64,000 nucleotides of DNA from VAXT01 sp035318925 (GCA_035318925.1 DATHDS010000044.1:1-64000), one strand, 5' to 3'; positions 27,031-34,823 are shown, counted from the stretch's first letter. The notes: generated by a model not told the origin, from the sequence alone. A program made the numbers and translations.

Positions 27031-27633
27031 CTAGCGATGCTCGATAACAGTGTCGATGATGCCGTATTTCGTGGCTTCCTCGGCGGTCATGAAGAAATCT
27101 CGCTCCATGTCCTTTGACACCTTGTCGAGCGACTGGCCTGTGTGGTGTCCCATGATCTCTTCCAGTTTTCGCTTCAGGGCAATCGTTTCGCGCGCGTGAA
27201 TCTCGATATCGGTCGCCTGACCCTGGAAGCCGCCCCAGACCTGATGGATCAGAATCTTGGCGTTCGGCAGCGCCATGCGCTTTCCTTTCGCGCCGCCGGA
27301 CAGGAGCAGTGCGCCCATCGACATCGCGATGCCGACGCAGATCGTCTGCACATCCGGCTTGATGAACTGCATCGTGTCGTAGACCGCGAGCCCGTGGTAC
27401 ACGGAGCCGCCGGGTGAGTTGATGTAGAGCGAGATGTCCTTGTCCGGGTCCTCCGACTCGAGGTGGAGGAGCTGGGCGATGATCAGATTTGCGATCTGAT
27501 CGTCGACGGGCGTGCCCAGGAAGATGATCCGCTCGTTCAGTAGTCGCGAGTAGATGTCGAACGCGCGCTCTCCGCGCGAGGTCTGCTCGACGACCATCGG
27601 GACGAGTGGGCTCATTTGGGGGTCGTATCTCAT
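27031..27633 (-). CDS. clpP: ATP-dependent Clp protease proteolytic subunit ClpP
   Basis: 200 residues from the ATG at 27633, which overlaps the tig stop (ATGA) and has a perfect AAGGAG 5 nt upstream; an ATG 10 codons earlier lacks this. Serine protease: active Ser in GIAMSMGALLL, His in ILIHQVWGG, Asp in the RDFFMTAEEA region. Forms the 14-mer barrel used by ClpX. The order tig-clpP-clpX is standard. Confidence 0.97.
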   Translation of the reverse strand: MRYDPQMSPLVPMVVEQTSRGERAFDIYSRLLNERIIFLGTPVDDQIANLIIAQLLHLESEDPDKDISLYINSPGGSVYHGLAVYDTMQFIKPDVQTICVGIAMSMGALLLSGGAKGKRMALPNAKILIHQVWGGFQGQATDIEIHARETIALKRKLEEIMGHHTGQSLDKVSKDMERDFFMTAEEATKYGIIDTVIEHR

Positions 27634-28985
27634 ACGGGCTCCTTGCTGCTGCCGGGGGTCCACAACTTCGCAGCGGTCTCGGGTTTCTCCTTCTCAGGGG
27701 TCCAGATGCTCTCGCGCGCACGGGCGAGCTCGACGGGGATTGGCTTGACGTCCTCCACGATACGGTCGAGGGCTTTCTTCAGGCGGAGGTCGGCGCGCAG
27801 ACGCTCGTGGCGCCCGCTCTGCCAGAGCTGCTCGATGACGGCGTCGGGATCCTCCTCGGCCACCTCGGCCTGCTCGCGGATGAGCTCCTTCAGCTCGTCG
27901 TCGCTCACTTCGACGCCGAGCTTGTCGGCGACCGCCTCCAGCACGAGCTCGCGGGAGATCGCGCGCCGCGCCTCGCCCCGCAGCGTGTCGCGCAACTGGT
28001 CGGCCGTCTGGCCGGTGACGCGGAGGTAGGTCTCCGCGTCGAGGCCGCGGCTCTGGAGGGAGCGCAGCATCGCGTTCAAGAGGTCGGCGGCGCGCGACTC
28101 GACGAGCGAATCGGAGACGTCGACCTTGGACGCCTCGATCAGCTTGTCGACGGCCCCGGCCCGGAAGTCCGCCTCGAGCTCGACCTGGATCGCCTCGCGG
28201 AGACGCGACTCGATCTCCGTGCGGAGCTCCTCGAGCGTCTCGAACTCGCTCGCCGCCCGGGCGAGCTCGTCGTCCAGGGGCGGCAGGACGGGCTCCTTGA
28301 TCTCCTTCAGCGTTGCCTCCGCCTCTTTCTGGCTGCCGTCGGGAGCGGGGTAGGTGAGCTTCTTCGTCTCCCCGGTGCTCATTCCGCGCAGGCCGCGCTC
28401 GATCTCCTCGACGAGCCGGCCGGCGCCGAGCTGGACGACGTAGTCGCGCTGCGCCTCCCCCGTCTCGTCGACCAGGTCGACGACGAGCACGTCGCCGTCC
28501 TTCGTCGGGCGGCCCTCGACGGGAACGAGCTCTGCGACCGACGCGCGCAGCGCCTCCAGCTCGCCCTCGACGAGCTCCTGAGGCACCTCGGGCTCGGGCG
28601 CAGGCACCTCGAGCCCGCTCCAGTCGGCCACCTCGGGCGGCGGTTGCACGGCGACCTCGGCGGTAAAGCTGAAGAGCTCGTCCTCGGAGGTCGGCACCTG
28701 GTAGTCGAGCTTCGGCTGCGACACGGGCCGGATGCTCGCGTCCTCGGCTGCGTTCCAGAACCAGCCGCCGATGTGGCTCTCGACCGCCTCGGTGAAGATG
28801 CGGTCGCGCCCGACGCGCGCCTCCAGCACCTTCTGCGGGACCTTGCCCTTGCGGAAGCCGGGGATCTTGGCCGTCGCCGCGAGGTCCGAGGAGGCGTGCT
28901 CGACGGCGTGCTTCATGTGCTCGCTCGGAACCTCGACCTCGAGGCGGACGCGGTTCTCGGGCAGCTTCTCGACCTTCGTTTTCAC
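27630..28985 (-). CDS. tig: Trigger factor, ribosome-associated chaperone
   Basis: About 451 residues from a GTG at 28985. The N-terminal ribosome-binding domain has the signature PGFRKGKVP (family G-F-R-x-G-K-x-P). A PPIase-like domain (about 160-245) carries RPTKDGDVLVVDLV and VVQLGAG; the C-terminal helical arm completes the family length. It assists folding of nascent chains at the exit tunnel and is a peptidyl-prolyl isomerase. First gene of the tig-clpP-clpX operon. Confidence 0.95.
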   Translation of the reverse strand: MKTKVEKLPENRVRLEVEVPSEHMKHAVEHASSDLAATAKIPGFRKGKVPQKVLEARVGRDRIFTEAVESHIGGWFWNAAEDASIRPVSQPKLDYQVPTSEDELFSFTAEVAVQPPPEVADWSGLEVPAPEPEVPQELVEGELEALRASVAELVPVEGRPTKDGDVLVVDLVDETGEAQRDYVVQLGAGRLVEEIERGLRGMSTGETKKLTYPAPDGSQKEAEATLKEIKEPVLPPLDDELARAASEFETLEELRTEIESRLREAIQVELEADFRAGAVDKLIEASKVDVSDSLVESRAADLLNAMLRSLQSRGLDAETYLRVTGQTADQLRDTLRGEARRAISRELVLEAVADKLGVEVSDDELKELIREQAEVAEEDPDAVIEQLWQSGRHERLRADLRLKKALDRIVEDVKPIPVELARARESIWTPEKEKPETAAKLWTPGSSKEPV

Positions 28986-29064
28986 GATGCGGCCATTCTG
29001 CCAGCCCCTTGCCGGGCTGGGCTTTTCACTCAAGAAACCCCTGCGGACGGCCGAATTCATCTCT

Positions 29065-30027
29065 GTGAGAGCTCGAGGTGCGCTATTCGCAGGATGCGTC
29101 CTCGCCCTGGCGGCGGGAATCGCGCTGCTCCTCGAGCCCGGAGACACCGGCGATCTCCCGTTTTTCGTCCACGCCTCGGAGAAGCTCTTCTCGGCCGATC
29201 TGGCAAACCTCTTCGCCAATCCGGACGTGCAGATCGGGCCGCTCCAGCTGCTGCTCTTCCGGCTGGGCGACGTGGCGGGCGTCCTTCCGCTGCTCGTTCA
29301 GGTCGGCGTGGCGGCGTTGCTCTGGTTTGTCGTGGGTCGCTTGCTCACCGGGCGCGATCCGCGGGCGCAGCTCATGGTTGGGCTCGCGGCCGTCGCACTC
29401 GGCCTGACCTACGGCGCCTACCAGGACGGCCACCCGGCGCAGGTTCTCGTTCCGCTCGTCTGGGTGCTCGCGGGCCTCGAGGCGAGGAAGGGCCGGACGC
29501 TCTGGGCCGGCGCGCTCGTGGGTCTCTCCGCCGGGTTCGAGCTGTGGGGGCTGCTCGGTGCCGTCATCTTCGTCGTGGCGCCGCGCGTGCGGCCCGCGCT
29601 CGCCGGGCTCGTGACCGAGGCCGTCGTCGCGGCCGGCCTGTTCTTGCCCTTCGTGATCGCGGGCGAGTTCCACATGTTCGACTACCGCTGGCAGGTGAAC
29701 GGCGACACGCTCCTCAGCCTCATCGTCGAGCCCGGAACGCGGTTCACCTGGGCCATGCGCGTGCTCCAGGGCACTCTCGCGCTCGGGGCCGGGGTCGGGC
29801 TCGCCTGGCCGCTCCGGCGCACGCTGCACGCGGTCTGGCTCGCTCCGCTAGGGACCGTCGCCGTCCGCCTTGCGCTCGATCCCGTTCGCTATCCCTGGTA
29901 CTGGCTGGCGCTCGAAACGCTGGCCCTCCTCGGCGCAGCGGAGTTCCTGACGAGTGCAGCAGTTGAGCCATTGCGGCTGCGCTTGCAAAGCCGACCACCT
30001 ATGCAGAGGAGCCCGACCGAGAACTAG
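29065..30027 (+). CDS. Polytopic membrane protein, unknown
   Basis: About 320 residues from the GTG at 29065. About eight hydrophobic helices; DLPFFVHASEKLFSADLANLF after the first helix and VRYPWYWLALETLALLG near the end resemble DUF2029 / lipid-linked sugar transferase (GT-C) proteins of Actinobacteria, which is only a suggestion. No clear Shine-Dalgarno. Divergent from tig and ending 26 nt before tRNA-Leu. Confidence 0.65.
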   Translation: MRARGALFAGCVLALAAGIALLLEPGDTGDLPFFVHASEKLFSADLANLFANPDVQIGPLQLLLFRLGDVAGVLPLLVQVGVAALLWFVVGRLLTGRDPRAQLMVGLAAVALGLTYGAYQDGHPAQVLVPLVWVLAGLEARKGRTLWAGALVGLSAGFELWGLLGAVIFVVAPRVRPALAGLVTEAVVAAGLFLPFVIAGEFHMFDYRWQVNGDTLLSLIVEPGTRFTWAMRVLQGTLALGAGVGLAWPLRRTLHAVWLAPLGTVAVRLALDPVRYPWYWLALETLALLGAAEFLTSAAVEPLRLRLQSRPPMQRSPTEN

Positions 30028-30053
30028 CTCGCTCAGCGGTATCCTCGAAGCGC

Positions 30054-30137
30054 GCGGGCGTGGCGGAACTGGTAGACGCGCCGGTTTTAGGGGCCGGTGC
30101 TCGAGAGAGCTTGAGGGTTCGAATCCCTCCGCCCGCA
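30054..30137 (+). tRNA. tRNA-Leu (UAG)
   Basis: Acceptor GCGGGCG pairs with CGCCCGC at the 3' end; long variable arm as in class II tRNA; anticodon stem CCGGT/GCCGG with loop TTTAGGG, giving anticodon TAG. T-loop GGTTCGAATCC. 3' CCA is not encoded. A repeat copy starts 7 nt after the discriminator base. Confidence 0.95.
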
Positions 30138-30144
30138 TGGTGCA

Positions 30145-30206
30145 TCGCTTCCCTGAGCGGCGGCGTAGTTCCGCCATCGCAGGGTCCGGCACCACCCGCC
30201 GCCTCG
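30145..30206 (+). repeat. Gene-end repeat, copy A (truncated)
   Basis: Begins with TCGCTTCCCTGA and carries the GCGGCGG...CCGCCGC hairpin module seen in copies C and D, but stops after GCCTCG, without the right half. Located just after tRNA-Leu, in its sense direction. Confidence 0.8.
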
Positions 30207-30264
30207 ACCCCCCCATCTCGACTTTGCAACAGACTGTTGCTAAGTCCCGAAGGTGCCTTGCGCT

Positions 30265-30465
30265 CTAGAGGAGGATGCGGAGTGCCGTGTCGTGCGGGCA
30301 GCCGTTGGCGAGTAGGTTCGCTGCGGCGTGGTGGTCGACGTGGCTCTGGGCCAGGACGAGGGCGGCGACCGGGTTGAAACCAGCTTCTTCGAGGGCATCG
30401 AAACGCCAGTCGAGCACTCGCTCCTCTTCGCTTCCGCGGGGCCGCTGGGTGAGGACCGGTTTCAT
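30265..30465 (-). CDS. Small conserved-looking protein (66 residues)
   Basis: Reads MKPVLTQRPRG then VLDWRFDALEEAGF, VAALVLAQSHVDHHAAANLL and ends GCPHDTALRILL. The pattern W-R-F-x-x-L-x-x-A-G ... A-L-x-L-A ... GCP-x-x-x-ALRIL is one I associate with short unannotated actinobacterial proteins, without a known function. The ATG at 30465 follows AAAAGG. Two in-frame upstream starts exist. No membrane segment. Confidence 0.7.
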   Translation of the reverse strand: MKPVLTQRPRGSEEERVLDWRFDALEEAGFNPVAALVLAQSHVDHHAAANLLANGCPHDTALRILL

Positions 30466-30525
30466 GCCTTTTGCTTCGGCTCTAATGGAGCCGGCCTCAA
30501 TGGTCGAAGAGGACAAAGGGTCACT

Positions 30526-30569
30526 CGAACGAGGGATACCCCGGCGTCCCCCGAATGAGGGATGCCCCG
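30526..30569. promoter_or_regulatory. Pair of 18-nt direct repeats between divergent small genes
   Basis: CGAACGAGGGATACCCCG (30526-30543) and CGAATGAGGGATGCCCCG (30552-30569) differ at two positions and are 26 bp apart. They lie in the gap between the minus-strand 66-residue gene and the plus-strand small membrane gene, where a regulator binding site would be expected. No -10/-35 could be assigned. Confidence 0.45.
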
Positions 30570-30599
30570 AAGCCTTCGACCACGGAGAATCGATTAGCC

Positions 30600-30866
30600 A
30601 TGACCGCCCTCGCCGTACAGGACACTCACGTTTCCGACGCGCGCCTCTCGGAGATTCTCAGCCCGGAGCTCGTGCTCGTCTCGCCGCCCGAGGTGGCGCG
30701 GTATGCGAGGAGCCTTCTCTCCACGCCGCCGGTCCGACCGTTTGCCTCGTATACCCCTGCCGCACGCGATGCGCAACCTGGTCAAGCCGAGCTGGCGATG
30801 GTCTGGATCTTCTGCATCGCCATGACGCTCGGGCCGCTGCTCTTCATTCTCGTCGCGCGACCGTAA
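30600..30866 (+). CDS. Small protein with C-terminal membrane anchor
   Basis: About 88 residues from the ATG at 30600, with GGAG 12 nt upstream (an in-frame ATG at 30555 is possible). Soluble N-terminal part with LSEILSPELVLVSPPEVARY, then a tail-anchored helix MVWIFCIAMTLGPLLFILV. No recognised domain. Between a pair of direct repeats and tRNA-His. Confidence 0.5.
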   Translation: MTALAVQDTHVSDARLSEILSPELVLVSPPEVARYARSLLSTPPVRPFASYTPAARDAQPGQAELAMVWIFCIAMTLGPLLFILVARP

Positions 30867-30895
30867 GCTCCTCGCGGGCTATCCTCAGCCTGCGC

Positions 30896-30969
30896 GGTGG
30901 CGGTAGCTCAGTTGGTAGAGCCCCGGGTTGTGGTCCCGGTGGTCGCGGGTTCGAGTCCCGTCCGCCACC
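30896..30969 (+). tRNA. tRNA-His (GUG)
   Basis: Has the extra G at position -1, paired with C73, plus acceptor GTGGCGG/CCGCCAC. Anticodon stem CCGGG/CCCGG with loop TTGTGGT, giving GTG. T-loop GGTTCGAGTCC. No encoded CCA. 16 nt before tRNA-Arg(UCG), probably one transcript. Confidence 0.95.
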
Positions 30970-30985
30970 CCTCGATCTGACCAAG

Positions 30986-31057
30986 GGCCCCGTAGCTCAG
31001 TGGATAGAGCAACGGACTTCGAATCCGTGTGCGCTGGTTCGATTCCAGCCGGGGCCA
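30986..31057 (+). tRNA. tRNA-Arg (UCG)
   Basis: Acceptor GGCCCCG/CGGGGCC, anticodon stem ACGGA/TCCGT, loop CTTCGAA with anticodon TCG, T-loop GGTTCGATTCC. No encoded CCA; a repeat copy starts at the very next base after discriminator A. Confidence 0.95.
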
Positions 31058-31210
31058 TCTCGCTTCCCTGACCGGCGAGCCCTCCCGCGCGGCAAAGCCG
31101 CGCTCCGGGCTCGCCTCGCGCCGCTCAGCCCCCTCCTGCGAGCGGCCCGTGCGACCCAGCACTGCTCCACTCGCATACGGGGTCTGAGCGACGCGTCAGG
31201 AAACCGAGAG
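31058..31210 (+). repeat. Gene-end repeat, copy B (full length)
   Basis: Starts TCTCGCTTCCCTGA directly after tRNA-Arg(UCG), carries the hairpin module GCGCGGC-AAA-GCCGCGC (31087-31103) inside an outer GCGAGCCC-type stem, then the shared right half, and ends GTCAGGAAACCGAGAG. The termini form an imperfect 15-bp inverted repeat. Confidence 0.9.
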
Positions 31211-31234
31211 GCACCTTGGCTTCGGCCAACCATT

Positions 31235-31387
31235 TGCGCTTCCCTGAGCGGCGGCGGAGTGGCGACCCGCCGCGGGGCCGACGTTATCCGCCGCCTCGCG
31301 CCGCTCAGCCCCCTCCTGCGAGCGGCCCGTGCGCACCAACACTGTTCCACTCGCATACGGGGTCTGAGCGACGCGTCAGGAAACCGA
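31235..31387 (+). repeat. Gene-end repeat, copy C (full length)
   Basis: Starts TGCGCTTCCCTGA with the GCGGCGG/CCGCCGC module (same type as A and D), right half nearly identical to copy B, ending CAGGAAACCGA. It follows copy B by 24 bp rather than a gene. Confidence 0.88.
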
Positions 31388-31434
31388 ATGTGGGATGGAG
31401 GAAGTGCGTCCAGGCCCAGTTGAGGCCAGAAACA

Positions 31435-31460
31435 CGGAGGGCCCGCGAACGGGCCCTCCG
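31435..31460 (-). terminator. Terminator of the monooxygenase-fold gene
   Basis: Perfect 11-bp stem CGGAGGGCCCG/CGGGCCCTCCG with a CGAA loop, 21 nt past the stop on the minus strand, followed there by TGTTTCTGG. Confidence 0.7.
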
Positions 31461-31481
31461 GTGGTGCTCCTCTTGTCCGGG

Positions 31482-31796
31482 TTAGACGAGGACCGTCGTG
31501 CGGTTCTCGTGCGCGATGATCTCGCCCTCGGTCACCTTCGGCGGATTCGGGAGCGCGCTCTCGAGGTTCTCCTCGCGCACCCAATCGGCGGCGACGCGCG
31601 TCGACTCGGAAGCGTGCGTCGGCGTGTCGAAGATTCCGACCGACGTCATGATGCCGTCGGTGGTCTCGATCAGGTAGTACTCGCTGAAGCCTTCGAGCTT
31701 GCTCAGCTTGGGCACCAGTGACTCGCTGACCTTCCTGGTCAGCTCGTCGGTGCGGTTCTGGTCGACACCCTCGTAACGACGAATGGTGGCATGCAT
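31482..31796 (-). CDS. Dimeric alpha/beta-barrel (ABM-like) protein
   Basis: 104 residues from the ATG at 31796, with GAGGAG 6-7 nt upstream. Starts MHATIRRYEGV; the pattern of one ferredoxin-like barrel unit (helix LTRKVSESLVPKLSKLEGFSEYYLIE, strand TDGIMTSVGIFD, helix STRVAADWVREEN) fits antibiotic-biosynthesis-monooxygenase-type proteins. No catalytic residue is evident, so enzymatic activity is uncertain. Single-gene unit with its own terminator. Confidence 0.7.
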   Translation of the reverse strand: MHATIRRYEGVDQNRTDELTRKVSESLVPKLSKLEGFSEYYLIETTDGIMTSVGIFDTPTHASESTRVAADWVREENLESALPNPPKVTEGEIIAHENRTTVLV

Positions 31797-31802
31797 GTGC
31801 AA

Positions 31803-32142
31803 CTCCTCACTGTGGAGAATGATGGGGGATTCCCTCGGAGAGAGAGTCCCGACAAAGAAAAGAGAGAGGCGCGGCGCGAGGTCTAATCGACGCGAAGACG
31901 AAAGCCGTTCTTCTCGCTGCTACGAGCCACCGTACAGGGGTTCGGTGATTCATGCCGGATCGAAAACGATTCGGTCCTGAATAACCTGCTCGTAGCGGGT
32001 TTTCGCATGACCCGAGCAAGGTCGTCGAGGCCGTTTCCGCGGCTCATCTGCCGTCGAGGGCCGGAAGCGCCGCCCCTATCGATCAGGAGAAATCCCTCGG
32101 ACGCAGGCTGCTGCCGGCGACCCGAATTGCCGACATAGACCT
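31803..32142. other. Intergenic stretch, no gene seen
   Basis: About 340 bp between divergent genes. It is less GC-rich near 31940-32000. Reading frames on both strands have antisense-like composition and no ribosome sites. Promoters for the two flanking genes are expected here, but no convincing -35/-10 pair was found. Confidence 0.5.
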
Positions 32143-32157
32143 TTGAGAGAGCTGCGG

Positions 32158-32370
32158 ATGAAGATTCGAGTCCAGGACGTATCCGATCTCGCCGGTCTCG
32201 TCGACTTCTTGCAGCGACGCGACTTTGTCGCCGAGGGTGTCGGCCCGAACACAATCGAGGTGTCTCGGCTCTCGTCGGTCAGGCACGACCTCATCCGCCT
32301 GGAGCTCGACATCTTTCTCGAAGCGTGGCATCTGGCGCACCCAGAGGCCCACGCCGAATTCGTCGAATAG
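32158..32370 (+). CDS. Small protein (70 residues), unknown
   Basis: From the ATG at 32158 it reads MKIRVQDVSDLAGLVDFLQR, GFVAEGV-like loop (DFVAEGVGPNTIEV), then the helix VRHDLIRLELDIFLEAWHLAHP. The mix of a short beta-alpha-beta start and an amphipathic helix looks like a true small globular protein, of a kind seen in unannotated Actinobacteria. A TTG five codons upstream is possible. Followed by a GC hairpin. Confidence 0.65.
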   Translation: MKIRVQDVSDLAGLVDFLQRRDFVAEGVGPNTIEVSRLSSVRHDLIRLELDIFLEAWHLAHPEAHAEFVE

Positions 32371-32383
32371 GACGGAAGCGCAA

Positions 32384-32403
32384 GATCCCCCGTTCGGGGG
32401 ATC
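32384..32403. terminator. Hairpin between the 70-residue gene and the CAP gene
   Basis: Perfect 8-bp stem GATCCCCC/GGGGGATC with GTTC loop, 14 nt past the upstream stop. No T-run follows, so it may end or merely stabilise the upstream message. Confidence 0.45.
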
Positions 32404-32434
32404 GGGTCGGCCGCCTGAGGCCGATCTTCATGAC

Positions 32435-33073
32435 ATGCGCGCGCTTGTCATTCTCAGCGCTCTCTCTGCGCTGGTTCTCGGGTCGGCCTCCAGTGGGCTG
32501 GCCAACCCCGCGGGGGCTCACAGACGTGGCCACGCTCACGCGACGCAGTCGGCGATCCAGCGCGCCGCCTCGCTGGTCGTGAGGGCCGCCGAGCGCCGCA
32601 GCTCCGGGACTCGACCGCTGGGTACTGCAGCGCCCAAGTCACGGCTCAGCTCGCTCGAGGTCGACATCGTCGCGCGCATCAACGCACAGCGAGGCGCCCG
32701 CGGCCTCCGGTCACTTCGGGTTGCCCGCGGCCTGACTTTGGCGGCGGAGTACCACTCTCAGCAGATGGGGCGCTTCGGCTTCTTCCAGCACGAATCCCGG
32801 AACGGCGCGCCGTTCTGGCGCCGGATCGAGCGCTTCTACCCCTCGGGTCGCGGCTACTGGTCCGTGGGCGAGAACCTCTTCTGGGAAGCTCCGGACACAA
32901 GCGGTTCGAGCGCGGTCCACGAGTGGATGACCAGCCGTCCGCACCGCCAGAACATCCTCACAGGCGAGTTCCGCGAGATCGGCCTCGCCGCCGTGCACTT
33001 TGCCGCGGCTCCGGGCGCCTACGGCGGCCGGTCGGTCACGATCGTGACCGCAGATTTCGGCGTCAGACGCTAA
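32435..33073 (+). CDS. Secreted CAP/SCP-domain protein
   Basis: 212 residues. Signal peptide MRALVILSALSALVLGSASSGLA, a linker, then a CAP domain from about 75: INAQRGARGLRSLRV, AEYHSQQMGRFGFFQHES, GENLFWEA and SRPHRQNILTGEFREIGLA. These are the family's CAP1/CAP2-like signatures with the cavity His and Glu. CAP proteins bind lipids or act on unknown targets outside the cell. A second CAP protein is encoded at 39.0 kb. Ends 36 nt before tRNA-Arg(UCU). Confidence 0.88.
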   Translation: MRALVILSALSALVLGSASSGLANPAGAHRRGHAHATQSAIQRAASLVVRAAERRSSGTRPLGTAAPKSRLSSLEVDIVARINAQRGARGLRSLRVARGLTLAAEYHSQQMGRFGFFQHESRNGAPFWRRIERFYPSGRGYWSVGENLFWEAPDTSGSSAVHEWMTSRPHRQNILTGEFREIGLAAVHFAAAPGAYGGRSVTIVTADFGVRR

Positions 33074-33109
33074 GACGCGCTCCGGGACGGGCTACCCTGT
33101 GTTCATCGG

Positions 33110-33181
33110 GCGCCTGTAGCTCAGAGGAAGAGCGGCGGCCTTCTAAGCCGTTGGTCGGGGGTTCGAATCCCTCCAGGCGCA
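33110..33181 (+). tRNA. tRNA-Arg (UCU)
   Basis: Acceptor GCGCCTG/CAGGCGC, anticodon stem GCGGC/GCCGT (one G-U), loop CTTCTAA giving anticodon TCT, T-loop GGTTCGAATCC. No encoded CCA; repeat copy D begins at the next base after discriminator A. Confidence 0.94.
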
Positions 33182-33339
33182 TCTCTCGCTTCCCTGAGCG
33201 GCGGCGGCGTTCCGGCCTCGCAGAGTCCGGCACCACCCGCCGCCTCGCCCCGCTCAGCCCCCTCCTGCGAGCGGCCCGTGCGGCCCAGCACTGTTCCGCT
33301 CGCATACGGGGTCTGAGCGACGCGTCAGGAAACCGAGAG
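33182..33339 (+). repeat. Gene-end repeat, copy D (full length)
   Basis: Starts TCTCGCTTCCCTGA directly after tRNA-Arg(UCU); left module GCGGCGG...CCGCCGC as in A and C; right half as in B and C; ends GTCAGGAAACCGAGAG. Confidence 0.9.
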
Positions 33340-33405
33340 GGAGAAAGCACCGACTCGAGGCCCAGCTCGTCGAGGACTTTGTTCCAAAGTCGGCACGGAA
33401 AAGCC

Positions 33406-33438
33406 TTGACAGAATTCGGTGTCCCGACACCGGAATTC
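33406..33438. promoter_or_regulatory. Consensus -35 box abutting a palindrome
   Basis: TTGACA (33406-33411) is directly followed by GAATTCGGTGTC-CC-GACACCGGAATTC (33412-33438), an almost perfect inverted repeat. No good -10 lies 16-19 nt downstream. It lies between repeat copies D and E where no gene was found. Confidence 0.4.
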
Positions 33439-33475
33439 ACGGAAGCAAGATCCGGGCGCCCTCGCCTAAGTGATC

Positions 33476-33626
33476 CTCGGTTTCCTGACGCGGCGCTGAG
33501 CGCCCGTAGGCCGGGGGAACAGTGTTAGCCACACGGGCCGCCGGCTGGAGGGCGCTCAGCGGCGCGAGGCTGTGGGCGGAGCCGGGCTCAGCCCGGCGGG
33601 AGCCCACAGCCGGTCAGGGAAGCGAG
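33476..33626 (-). repeat. Gene-end repeat, copy E (inverted)
   Basis: On the minus strand it starts CTCGCTTCCCTGA directly after the TAG of the AI-2E permease gene, carries a third hairpin module (CTGTGGGCTCCCGCCGGG.../...CCGCCCACAG), then a diverged right half and ends TCAGGAAACCGAG. Confidence 0.85.
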
Positions 33627-34691
33627 CTAGACGGTCGCCGGGTGCGTGTGGCGTTTGCGCCGTTCTTCGAGCCACGAGATCAGGAGCACCTGCAACGTGC
33701 CTGCGACCGGGATCGCGGCGAGGGCGCCGAGCACGCCGGCCAACTGGGCGCCGATCAGCACGGAGATGAGAACGGCAAGCGGCGAGAGCTGCACGGTTCG
33801 GCTGTAGACGACGGGCTGGATGATGTGGTTCTCGATCTGCTGGTAGACGACGAAGAAGACGAGCAGCACGATCCCCGCCGGCACTGAATGGATGAACCCG
33901 ACGGTGACGACGATGATCGCGGCGATCGTCGCGCCCGCGAGCGGGATCAGATCCAGGATCGCCACGAGCAGGCCGAGCGCAACCGCGTACGGGACCCTGA
34001 ACGCGAGCAGCACGAGGGTCGACGAGACTCCTGCGATCACGCTGATGAAGAGGTTGCCCGAGACGTAGCCGCCGACGGTCCGGTAGATCTGGTGGCCGAG
34101 CCCGCGCCAGCGCTCCTGCGATCGTTTGGGGAGCAGGCCGTAGAAGCGCTCCATCCAGACCGGGCCCTCGAGCAGCATGAACAGAGTCATGAACGTGATG
34201 GTCACCGTGGCCACGATCGCCGTGATGATTCCTTTGGTGATCGCCACTGCGGTCCCGGTCAGGCCAAGAACCGAGGAGGAGCCGCCGGACTGGACCGCAT
34301 GCCGGACGCGCTCGGTCACGTGGTACTTCGACTCGAGGAACCCGAGCCGGCCCTGCCTGTGCGTCACGTCGTTGACATAGCCCGGCAAGGCATTGACGAA
34401 GCCGTTCACCTCATGCACGAGCGTCGGGATGAACAGCGCTCCGAGGGCGGCGATCGAGCCCAGCGCGAGCAGGAACGTCGTGGCGACCGCAAGCCCCCTG
34501 CGACGAATCCCGTGCCGCTGGAACCACTCGACCGCGGGGTTCAGGGCCAGCGCGAGGAACAGCGCGATCAGGATCCAGGTGAGAACCTCGCGCGCGATCC
34601 AGACGACCTCGAGGAACACCGCGACCGCGATCGCGATGCAGAGCACCGCGAGGATCGTGGTGGCCCGGAAGCGGACAACTCGTTCCTCCAC
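33627..34691 (-). CDS. AI-2E family transporter / PerM-like permease
   Basis: 354 residues. Two N-terminal helices (AVFLEVVWIAREVLTWILIALFLALALNP has the family ALNP), a periplasmic loop, helices through about residue 330 and the family text DLIPLAGATIAAIIVV near the end. Members export autoinducer-2 or act as Na+/H+ antiporters; the substrate is unknown here. The stop abuts repeat copy E, and the start faces tRNA-Gly across about 60 nt. Confidence 0.88.
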   Translation of the reverse strand: MEERVVRFRATTILAVLCIAIAVAVFLEVVWIAREVLTWILIALFLALALNPAVEWFQRHGIRRRGLAVATTFLLALGSIAALGALFIPTLVHEVNGFVNALPGYVNDVTHRQGRLGFLESKYHVTERVRHAVQSGGSSSVLGLTGTAVAITKGIITAIVATVTITFMTLFMLLEGPVWMERFYGLLPKRSQERWRGLGHQIYRTVGGYVSGNLFISVIAGVSSTLVLLAFRVPYAVALGLLVAILDLIPLAGATIAAIIVVTVGFIHSVPAGIVLLVFFVVYQQIENHIIQPVVYSRTVQLSPLAVLISVLIGAQLAGVLGALAAIPVAGTLQVLLISWLEERRKRHTHPATV

Positions 34692-34752
34692 GAAGCGCCA
34701 GCATTGCGGCGGCGTCGGACGACTCAGGCGGGTACATGAGGCGGCCGGCCCA

Positions 34753-34823
34753 AGCGGGCGGCGGGAATCGAACCCGCGTGGCCAGGTTGGAAACCTGGGG
34801 CTCTACCATTGAGCTACGCCCGC
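34753..34823 (-). tRNA. tRNA-Gly (UCC)
   Basis: Minus-strand acceptor GCGGGCG/CGCCCGC, anticodon stem CCAGG/CCTGG, loop TTTCCAA giving anticodon TCC, T-loop GGTTCGATTCC. No encoded CCA and no repeat copy behind it. Confidence 0.94.

Noticed and set aside
31883..32254. Minus-strand open frame ending in ARSSEKNGFRLRVD
   Set aside because: No ribosome site, no recognisable domain and antisense-like composition; the region is better seen as intergenic.
30145..33626. CRISPR array
   Set aside because: Repeats are about 150 bp, differ internally and have no regular unique spacers.
33182..33626. Composite transposon bounded by copies D and E in inverted orientation
   Set aside because: Only 137 bp lie between them, without a transposase or other gene.
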